From: JBFMHD01 sp040752395 [NCBI: Candidatus Hydrogenedentota bacterium]
Lineage (GTDB): Bacteria; JBFMHD01
Assembly: GCA_040752395.1 (NCBI GenBank)
Contig: JBFMHD010000121.1
Location: 1-8,350, forward strand
Reading direction: 5' to 3'
DNA length: 8,350 bases
Shown here in pieces: positions 1 to 4,361 of the stretch. Positions within the stretch are counted from its first letter, which is position 1. Each line of letters opens with the position of its first letter. The translations under genes were made by a program, and so were the position numbers. The notes under the pieces were generated by a model. The model made no database searches and was not told where the DNA came from. It was given only the letters and a program-made list of their open reading frames with translations.

Positions 1-33
1 GTTTTTCATCCTTTGTGTAGAGCGCAAAAACGC

Positions 34-61
34 AATAACCCAATAACCCAATAACCCAATA
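34..61. repeat. Octamer tandem repeat, unit AATAACCC, about 3.5 copies
   Basis: Three perfect copies of AATAACCC followed by a partial fourth lie downstream of the flagellin stop codon. A short piece, GTGTAGAGCGCAA (15-27), precedes the array, and a full copy of the same element starts at its end (61). No function is apparent. This looks like slippage-prone intergenic DNA. Confidence 0.9.
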
Positions 62-103
62 GTGTAGAGCGCAACCCGCGCTTATGGCTACTCCTCTGAA
101 AAA
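61..103. repeat. 43-bp dispersed repeat, copy 1 (partner at 3804-3846)
   Basis: This segment matches 3804-3846 in the same orientation at 39 of 43 positions. It contains a short inverted repeat, AGCGC-5 nt-GCGCT, so an RNA copy could form a small hairpin. Its first 13 bases (minus the leading A) recur at 15-27. Both full copies lie in spacers next to other short repeats. It is probably a small genome-wide intergenic element; two copies do not show whether it is mobile. Confidence 0.8.
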
Positions 104-120
104 GTTGATGAGTTCAGGAG

Positions 121-957
121 TTAACCACCACTCTGGAATACAAGTAAATTCATTACATTACCTGGAAATAAATTTGCCTGAGCAAGATATGCTGTGGCAG
201 TGTTAGATAAAACCTGTAATAAAGAATAGTTAACAACTTCTTCAGCAATGTCAGCGTCCTCTATATAACTGCGTGCGGTATCATAATAGAGCTCCATATC
301 ACTTAAAAAATTTATCGCATAGGTTAATCTATTCTGCACCACACCTGTAACACCCTGTCTTGCTTCAACTAATGAGAGAGCTTCATCAACATCATTAATA
401 GCGAGTGAAGCAGCTGCTGCTGTTGATACACTGATGTTGGCTACCCCAATCGCCTCTGTTCTTGTATCCTCCATCCCAAACCTGATGATATCACCCTTAT
501 TTGCTCCGACAAGGAAAGACAAACTGTTAACAAGATTACCATTTAACAACTTGATATCATTAAAATCTGTGTTTGATGCTACTCTGTCAATCTCCTCAAG
601 TAATTCCTGAACTTGATTGTTTAAAGTATTTCTGTCAAGAGAAGTATTGGTATCATTAGCTGATTGCACGGCGAGTGCTCTTATTTCCTGAAGAATATCA
701 ACTATATCACCGAGCGCACCATCAGTGAGCTGGACAAGACTGTAGCCTTCTTGAGCGTTTGTAGTAGCTGTCTGGATACCTTTAATCATTACTTTGAATT
801 TGTTGCTTATTACAAGACCCGCGGGATCATCACCAGCTCGGTTGATTCGAAGACCCGATGTCAAACGCTCTAATGTTGTTGCATAGTCAGCTGTAATATT
901 CCTTAAGTTTCGAAGCCCAATTAACGCAGGAATGTTTGTACGTAATCTGATTACCAT
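121..957 (-). CDS. fliC: Flagellin, short form with D0/D1 domains only
   Basis: Structural subunit of the flagellar filament, exported by the flagellar type III apparatus and polymerised outside the cell. The N-terminal D0/D1 helices (about residues 1-140) carry the hallmark stretch LTSGLRINRAGDDPAGLVIS near 32-51, then NAQEGYSL and IRALAVQSAND near 92-102, the conserved region recognised by TLR5 in other flagellins. The C-terminal D1/D0 segment (about 175-278) has VVQNRL, YIEDADIAEEVVNYS and TAYLAQANLFPGNVMNLL. Only about 30 residues separate the two halves, so the variable D2/D3 domains are essentially absent; 278 residues suits a minimal flagellin. The ATG at 957 is preceded by AGGGAGG. 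The gene appears monocistronic, with a long non-coding leader. No frameshift is seen. The family assignment is secure; the paralogue (fliC, hag or flaA) cannot be decided. Confidence 0.95.
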   Translation of the reverse strand: MVIRLRTNIPALIGLRNLRNITADYATTLERLTSGLRINRAGDDPAGLVISNKFKVMIKGIQTATTNAQEGYSLVQLTDGALGDIVDILQEIRALAVQSANDTNTSLDRNTLNNQVQELLEEIDRVASNTDFNDIKLLNGNLVNSLSFLVGANKGDIIRFGMEDTRTEAIGVANISVSTAAAASLAINDVDEALSLVEARQGVTGVVQNRLTYAINFLSDMELYYDTARSYIEDADIAEEVVNYSLLQVLSNTATAYLAQANLFPGNVMNLLVFQSGG

Positions 958-961
958 GTGG

Positions 962-985
962 TTTCACCCTCCCTGGTTTGTGAAA
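962..985 (-). promoter_or_regulatory. Hairpin presenting the flagellin Shine-Dalgarno in its loop
   Basis: On the minus strand TTTCAC and GTGAAA (6-bp stem) enclose a 12-nt loop containing the GGGAGG ribosome-binding site, four nucleotides before the ATG at 957. Flagellin leaders in some bacteria are controlled by CsrA, which binds GGA in hairpin loops; this arrangement is compatible with that but does not show it. A second GGA (AAGGAACC) lies just upstream. Confidence 0.4.
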
Positions 986-1010
986 GCTTGGTTCCTTATC
1001 TTTTTTTAAG

Positions 1011-1038
1011 ATTTGCAGATAGCACAGTTACTGCAAAT
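1011..1038. repeat. Perfect 8-bp inverted repeat in the flagellin leader
   Basis: ATTTGCAG and CTGCAAAT flank a 12-nt centre, 54 to 81 nt upstream of the flagellin start codon. No T-run follows on either strand, so it is not a classical terminator. It could be a 5'-UTR hairpin or a dyad operator. A second, smaller stem (TTTGCC/GGCAAA) sits at 1082-1099. Confidence 0.55.
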
Positions 1039-1125
1039 AATCACTCATCTTATGTGACTTCCGTGTCATTATTATTTTTATTTTGCCTTCCCTGGCAAAG
1101 TTATGTAAGATTAAAAGCTTCCACG

Positions 1126-1157
1126 TATATATTTTTCACTCACCTGCATTCACTCAC
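1126..1157 (-). promoter_or_regulatory. Possible regulated promoter of flagellin: 9-bp direct repeats beside a TATATA box
   Basis: On the minus strand GTGAGTGAA occurs twice, 14 bp apart (1149-1157 and 1135-1143), directly upstream of an AT-rich TATATA box (1126-1131). No TTGACA-like -35 box is present at the right distance, so an activator-dependent promoter is possible. I found no clear sigma-28 (TAAAGTTT/GCCGATAA) or sigma-54 promoter. The assignment rests on the repeat geometry only. Confidence 0.3.
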
Positions 1158-1421
1158 TTAATAAGGCAATGCCTTAAGCCATTTCGCCATTTGGTAGCTG
1201 CTATACCATACTGCAAAACTGAACTCTTTTCGCAAAAAGCAGAAACCTTGTTGCCAAAGAGACGGATGAGGCAGTGCCGCAAAAGCTATTCTTTCCCTAC
1301 ATAGACTGCTGAGCCACGTAGAATGAGCTAATCAGCTACCTAAAAAACGTTAACCCTTATTGACAAAGAGTTTAGGATATATCTTTTTTTATACCGATAT
1401 CACTTTCTATGTAAAGGATTT
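1158..1421. other. Non-coding stretch upstream of flagellin; no gene seen
   Basis: All frames are interrupted or give non-protein-like translations. Small stems are visible, such as TAAGGC-AAT-GCCTTA at 1162-1176 and, on the minus strand, TGGTA/TACCA near 1189-1205. I recognised no known riboswitch consensus. It may be a long leader, or spacer between the candidate small RNA and the flagellin promoter. Confidence 0.5.
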
Positions 1422-1459
1422 AAAATAAAAAATGAGGACACCAATAACATCCTCATTTT
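1422..1459 (-). terminator. Rho-independent terminator of the small transcription unit
   Basis: A perfect 10-bp stem, AAAATGAGGA pairing with TCCTCATTTT, with an 11-nt loop, runs on the minus strand directly into TTTTTTATTTT. The U-rich tail is much better on the minus than on the plus strand. It lies about 60 nt downstream of the predicted start site of the promoter at 1517-1544. Confidence 0.7.
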
Positions 1460-1510
1460 CGGTAATTTTTCTATAGAACCACCTCCTTTTGCTCTTCTGT
1501 AATTCCTTTG
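1422..1510 (-). ncRNA. Candidate small RNA or orphaned leader of about 90 nt
   Basis: A near-consensus promoter and a strong terminator define a short transcript that begins around 1510. It contains AAAGGAGGTGG (1480-1490), close to a perfect complement of the 16S rRNA 3' end, yet no ATG, GTG or TTG start is correctly spaced behind it that opens a frame of useful length. The nearest ATG (1456) lies about 24 nt downstream of the SD and gives only 18 residues, MRMLLVSSFFILNPLHRK. An ATA at ideal spacing is in the same frame, so a lost start codon of a leader peptide is possible. Alternatives are a regulatory sRNA, an attenuated leader feeding flagellin, or a gene-start remnant. Function unknown. 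Confidence 0.4.
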
Positions 1511-1516
1511 TTAATG

Positions 1517-1544
1517 ATTATATTTAAAAAGTCTTATTTGTCAA
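1517..1544 (-). promoter_or_regulatory. Near-consensus sigma-70/A promoter
   Basis: The minus strand reads TTGACA (1544-1539), a 16-nt spacer, then TATAAT (1522-1517), both hexamers perfect. Transcription would start near 1510 and run toward flagellin. The -35 box overlaps a short inverted repeat GTCTT-7 nt-AAGAC (1531-1547), which could be an operator. It is the best promoter in the window. Confidence 0.7.
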
Positions 1545-1590
1545 GACCAAAAATACAACTTTTTTGTAAAGCCTCGGTTAGCGGTGGATT

Positions 1591-1616
1591 TCGGGCTTCA
1601 GACTACGGGCTACAGC
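1591..1616. repeat. Heptamer-type repeat, CGGGCTT/CAGACTA/CGGGCTA
   Basis: Three to four degenerate 7-bp units in tandem. The part at 1594-1611 matches 7703-7720 at 17 of 18 positions, so it belongs to the same family as the larger array between phoH and aspS, about 6 kb away. Confidence 0.7.
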
Positions 1617-1662
1617 CAGAATACTGCACTACCCCACCCCTAAGTGACCGATTGCAATTTTC

Positions 1663-1773
1663 GTATCCCCTCAGAACGTGTGAAATAATCATCATTAATA
1701 CCGGGTAACTCTTTTATTATCAGCCCCTGTTTTCTGAAAAAGTCTAATTTTTTCACAGGTTCTGAGGGAATAC
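1663..1773. repeat. 23-bp inverted repeats enclosing 65 bp; MITE-like or IS-end remnant
   Basis: Positions 1663-1685 and 1751-1773 are inverted copies with 21 of 23 matching bases; both contain CTCAGAAC in one orientation. The enclosed 65 bp has no ORF. The right arm ends two bases beyond the hicA remnant stop codon. I see no convincing target-site duplication. The arms could be ends of a tiny non-autonomous element or a stable 3' structure on the hic transcript. The wide loop and lack of a T-run argue against an ordinary terminator. Confidence 0.6.
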
Positions 1774-1774
1774 T

Positions 1775-1943
1775 TTATTTCATTTCAATATAATCTTCAA
1801 GTGATATGCCACTTTTCTTGATAAGACCGCGAAGTAATCCCGGGGCCAATTCTTTATGATTCAGTATTGAAAGCCTCGGCATACCCGAATTTTTGGAATA
1901 TATTTACTGCTTTTTTACCGGAAATGTTTGAAAGAACGCCCAT
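1775..1943 (-). pseudogene. hicA: HicA-type toxin remnant (internal deletion plus frameshift)
   Basis: HicA toxins are small double-stranded-RNA-binding-fold mRNA interferases. The first frame from the ATG at 1943 reads MGVLSNISGKKAVNIFQKFGY, the typical HicA N-terminus, then leaves frame and stops. A second frame continues with PRLSILNHKELAPGLLRGL and ends GISLEDYIEMK at 1775, the typical C-terminal half. The segment expected between them, with the RQRGSH-type motif and its catalytic histidine, is missing; I place the junction near 1877-1883. The deletion is roughly 50 bp by comparison with remembered family members and is not a multiple of three. The gene is therefore almost certainly inactive. 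Its start codon follows the ancestral hicB stop directly (TAGATG), confirming a hicB-hicA operon. Confidence 0.8.
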
Positions 1944-2161
1944 CTAAACCGAAACCTCACCCATAAATATTTCTTTTAAAACCGGTATATTCATTCTCTT
2001 GGTTTTTTTTCAGTATGCAGTCAGCCTTTAATAGCGTCCCTTATATTTTCGAGAGCTTCATCAATGGTTTTTCCCTGGCTCATGCACCCAACAAGCTCCG
2101 GAACATCGACAACATATCCCTTATATTCTTCATCATACATTATCAATACTTTATAATTCAT
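1944..2161 (-). pseudogene. hicB: HicB-type antitoxin, frameshifted
   Basis: HicB antitoxins bind and neutralise HicA and usually repress their own operon. From the ATG at 2161, behind the ribosome-binding site GGAAGG, the frame reads MNYKVLIMYDEEYKGYVVDV and continues with PELVGCMSQGKTIDEALENI, a classic HicB N-terminal fold, but stops after 46 residues at 2021. The expected C-terminal motif, IPVLKEIFMGEVSV, is present in another frame and ends at a TAG (1944-1946) touching the hicA ATG. The total span of 218 bp is the normal size for short HicB proteins but not a multiple of three. An A8 homopolymer (2003-2010 as T on the plus strand) and the bases near 2021-2026 are the likely frameshift points. 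A truncated 46-residue protein could still be made. Confidence 0.8.
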
Positions 2162-2243
2162 AAATCCTTCCAAATTCTTTAACACCATTGGCATTAGTGT
2201 TTGGTGATAGATTATGTTCGGTTATCCAAGAGCTAAAAAATGG
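2151..2243 (-). pseudogene. Possible C-terminal gene relic upstream of hicB
   Basis: A minus-strand frame without a start reads PFFSSWITEHNLSPNTNANG and ends VKEFGRIYEL at 2151, overlapping the hicB start by 11 bp. The translation looks protein-like, and a one-base slip in the A6 run at 2235-2240 would extend it by about nine codons (DEELMTIF-). I do not recognise the family with confidence. It may be the tail of a lost upstream gene or chance. Confidence 0.25.
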
Positions 2244-2270
2244 TCATCAGTTCTTCATCTCTTCAGCACT

Positions 2271-2345
2271 ATCTTCTTGCTTCTTGCCTCTTGCGTTGTC
2301 TTTCTTTTCCGTTATCTTGCTTCTTGCTTCTTGCCTCTTGCTTCT
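2271..2345. repeat. CTTGCTT-type heptamer array, left copy flanking the primase
   Basis: Degenerate tandem 7-bp units of the type CTTCTTG/CCTCTTG fill this stretch. A 25-bp core (2302-2326) is identical to 3950-3974 in inverted orientation, and CCTCTTGCTT (2334-2343) matches 3940-3949. This copy has one extra heptamer between the two matching parts. It begins six bases beyond the primase stop codon. Confidence 0.8.
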
Positions 2346-2351
2346 ATAATA

Positions 2352-3767
2352 CTATCTATTGCCTGGAAAATATTTTCCAAGGTCATAGCCACAAAATGGC
2401 TGTAAACAATAACCTTTTTGTTTTTGCGAAATGCAATTGTGGTCAATCCCCTGGTCAAGCCCAGTAGTGACCTGACCACAAAACATCCGTATGTAATAAA
2501 ATGCCCTACTCGCTGCATCGTATTTATCCCAGGATTTACCCCAACCATAATCCTGCTCATACTTTGAGCGAACAAGACCTGCGATATGTTTTGGGTGCCA
2601 CCCTATAGATAATAAACATCTTGCAAGATTCTGTAAATTAGTTGGTTTCATAAGATGTGGATTTGGGAATTGTAAAGCATATCTTGTGCAGGGTGGGATA
2701 TCATGTAAATTGAATCTATTGTATGTTTTATGCCAGTCAAACCATGGGTCGTCCTGTGTTTTATCAAAATCCTGATGAAATTTATAAAGCTCTGATTTTT
2801 TATATTCTTCAATTAATTTTACAAATGCTTGATCAGATGCTGGTATCATACAATTACAATTTGCAGCATAATTAGCCGAATTTCTAAAATGACGTCTTAA
2901 TTCAAATAAGTCATCAAGAGATAATCCGCCTCGTGGTAATGTTATCTGGACAGGAACCCTGTCTGCTATTCTATCCCCTACTTTGTATCTTTGCACTTTA
3001 TGTTTTTGATGTGAACTGAAAGCGCATCGGATATCCCTCATAAAGATAGGATCAGCATACATCGACAAATCAATTGAGACAGCCTCGCGGCCTGTTCTAC
3101 CACTACCTACAGCTACATCAGTAGTAACAATCGGTAAATCAACGTTCCATCTGTGTGCTTCTCTTATTAATTTCTGACTTAAATACTCCATAACTTTACC
3201 CATACCATCGAAACATTTACCATGATTAAGCACAACGGGTCTTGCTCTGCGAGAGCCTGGATTTGGATGTTCATACTTCCCTGCCAAACTCGGTATAACA
3301 TAACCTATTTCAGTGAGCATCTTTTCAGCTTCGGAGTCACGGGTAACTTTTGTAACGAAATGGTATCCCTGGCCTGTTACCAGAACAATAACATTTAAGC
3401 CGTATTGTTTGTAGACATCCATTATGCATCGATAAAAATTCTCGAGTTTTCTAAAGGTTGTTTTTTGTTTAAAATATATTTCACCACCAAAGTCAACATT
3501 AAAATATTCTACATCAATCACGCTTAAGGTGTTCCTTCTATCCCATACTGACCTGAATATATCAAGTCCTTTATCAAGAATCCAATGGAACCCATCCTTT
3601 GGTGTTGAAACCCAGCCTTCTTCCTTACCTTCCCAGACCATCGCTTCACCATACCCCACAAGATATTCAGCAGTAAAACTTTTAGGGTTTGTAAAATCGC
3701 CACCACAGTATTCACCGATGCATCTTCTCACATTTTTATCCCAGTAATACTCGACCTGATTTAACAT
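2352..3767 (-). CDS. Archaeo-eukaryotic (AEP) superfamily primase with PriL-CTD-like C-terminus
   Basis: Likely a primase or primase-polymerase that makes short primers on DNA. Three AEP catalytic motifs appear in order: motif I SVIDVEYF (D85, E87), motif II VTGQGYHFV (H136) and motif III VSIDLSMY (D233), followed by RDIRCAFSSHQKHK (R244, R247, H253), typical of this fold. The C-terminal part (about 355-471) begins IPPCTRYAL (C360), has the pattern NLARCLLSIGWHPKHIA, and then C430, C445, C454 and C459. The spacing resembles the 4Fe-4S domain of the large subunit PriL, so this may be a PriS-PriL-CTD fusion like some plasmid primases. The ATG at 3767 is the only reasonable start and has a weak Shine-Dalgarno. 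No helicase or replication gene adjoins it, and repeats flank it on both sides. The catalytic family is fairly sure; the Fe-S cluster and role are inferred. Confidence 0.75.
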   Translation of the reverse strand: MLNQVEYYWDKNVRRCIGEYCGGDFTNPKSFTAEYLVGYGEAMVWEGKEEGWVSTPKDGFHWILDKGLDIFRSVWDRRNTLSVIDVEYFNVDFGGEIYFKQKTTFRKLENFYRCIMDVYKQYGLNVIVLVTGQGYHFVTKVTRDSEAEKMLTEIGYVIPSLAGKYEHPNPGSRRARPVVLNHGKCFDGMGKVMEYLSQKLIREAHRWNVDLPIVTTDVAVGSGRTGREAVSIDLSMYADPIFMRDIRCAFSSHQKHKVQRYKVGDRIADRVPVQITLPRGGLSLDDLFELRRHFRNSANYAANCNCMIPASDQAFVKLIEEYKKSELYKFHQDFDKTQDDPWFDWHKTYNRFNLHDIPPCTRYALQFPNPHLMKPTNLQNLARCLLSIGWHPKHIAGLVRSKYEQDYGWGKSWDKYDAASRAFYYIRMFCGQVTTGLDQGIDHNCISQKQKGYCLQPFCGYDLGKYFPGNR

Positions 3768-3790
3768 AATATTCTTTGAAAAAAATCGAA

Positions 3791-3804
3791 GTTCGGAGTT
3801 CGGA
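3791..3804. repeat. Heptamer repeat GTTCGGA x2
   Basis: Two perfect copies, preceded by CGAA, lie about 25 bp upstream of the primase start codon and run into the 43-bp element. They form part of a mosaic of unrelated heptamers that fills the ybeY-primase spacer. Confidence 0.8.
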
Positions 3805-3846
3805 GTGTAGAGCGCAAACCGCGCTCATGAGTACTCCTCTGAAAAA
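3804..3846. repeat. 43-bp dispersed repeat, copy 2 (partner at 61-103)
   Basis: Direct repeat of 61-103 with four mismatches. Here the internal stem is GAGCGC-5 nt-GCGCTC. On the minus strand this copy contains GAGGAG followed by ATG, opening a 30-codon frame that overlaps the primase start out of frame. I regard that as chance, because the other copy lacks the ATG. Confidence 0.8.
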
Positions 3847-3852
3847 ATTCAA

Positions 3853-3873
3853 AATGCCGAATGCGGAATGCGG
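3853..3873. repeat. Heptamer repeat AATGCCG/AATGCGG x3
   Basis: Three tandem 7-bp units, the last two identical, lie in the spacer upstream of the primase gene. This is a different consensus from the neighbouring GTTCGGA and CTTGCTT families. Confidence 0.8.
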
Positions 3874-3910
3874 AAGTTAATAAGTAATAACTATAATAAT
3901 CATACATAGA

Positions 3911-3980
3911 AACAAGAAGCAAGAAACGGCACGAATTAAAAGCAAGAGGCAAGAAGCAAGATAACGGAAAAGAAGCAAGA
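3911..3980. repeat. CTTGCTT-type heptamer array, right copy (inverted relative to 2271-2345)
   Basis: Repeats of AAGCAAG/AAGAAGC type, with a 25-bp core (3950-3974) that is the exact inverse of 2302-2326. The array overlaps the 3' end of ybeY and supplies its last codons and stop. Just before it, 3890-3902 (ACTATAATAATCA) is identical to 7690-7702, beside another heptamer array. Confidence 0.8.
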
Positions 3981-4361
3981 ACTAAGAGATAACAAGTGAT
4001 TCTGTAATTTAATCATTTTTTGTCTTTGGCGTTCATTTTTATCATCATACCCGGCAAAATGTAAAATACCATGTATAGAGAGAAATAAAAATTCTTTCAT
4101 AATACTTTTATCAGATCTATCACTGTAAAGCATAGCCTGGTCATAGGATACAACTATATCACCTAAATAATAATTTCCGCTATGGTCTTCTTCATTATAA
4201 GGAAACGCAATTACATCAGTGACTCTATTTTTTCTCAAATATTTTCTATTAATTTTTTTAATCTCGTTATTACTAACTGCCTGAATTGTCAATGCAATTT
4301 TATCTTTTTTAAATAGTTTCTTTACTACTGTTTTTAAAGCCCTAATCATTCTATTTTTCAT
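3936..4361 (-). CDS. ybeY: Endoribonuclease YbeY, variant metal motif
   Basis: YbeY is a metal-dependent endoribonuclease involved in 16S rRNA maturation and ribosome quality control. Family motifs in this 141-residue protein are TDVIAFPY (48-55), GDIVVS (67-72) and HGILHFAGYDD (97-107). The usual motif is HGxLHLxGYDH with three zinc-binding histidines; here H97 and H101 are kept but the third ligand is D107. I chose the ATG at 4361, which overlaps the end of pgpH by 11 bp. The open frame extends upstream to 4514, but that Lys/Arg-rich translation is a shadow of the pgpH tail and carries no YbeY features. The N-terminus is slightly short for the family. The last 13 or so residues (CFFSVILLLASCF) are encoded by the heptamer repeat and form a hydrophobic, Cys-containing tail. 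ybeY next to phoH and pgpH is a classic arrangement. Confidence 0.92.
   Translation of the reverse strand: MKNRMIRALKTVVKKLFKKDKIALTIQAVSNNEIKKINRKYLRKNRVTDVIAFPYNEEDHSGNYYLGDIVVSYDQAMLYSDRSDKSIMKEFLFLSIHGILHFAGYDDKNERQRQKMIKLQNHLLSLSSCFFSVILLLASCF

Noticed and set aside
1-9. Minus-strand ATGAAAAAC at the left edge as a possible gene start
   Set aside because: Only three codons are visible, and AAAGG is too close to the ATG to act as a ribosome-binding site.
664-873. Plus-strand ORF within the flagellin gene
   Set aside because: Antisense shadow of a well-conserved flagellin region; no ribosome-binding site or protein-like features.
1210-1325. Plus-strand stretch with GAAACC and CGCAAAAGC, faintly like a c-di-GMP-I riboswitch
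   Set aside because: Key consensus blocks and the P1 pairing do not align, and there is no plus-strand gene downstream. A covariance-model search would settle it.
1300-1340. Minus-strand TGATTAGCTCA resembling a tRNA D-arm
   Set aside because: No acceptor stem, anticodon arm or TTCRA arm at the right distances.
2214-2467. Two plus-strand ORFs rich in Leu/Ser/Cys that look like membrane segments
   Set aside because: Their hydrophobic stretches are translations of the CTTGCTT heptamer array, and they run antisense to the primase 3' end.
3761-3952. 63-codon minus-strand ORF over the ybeY-primase spacer
   Set aside because: It is a translation of repeat DNA overlapping both neighbours out of frame, with no recognisable domain.
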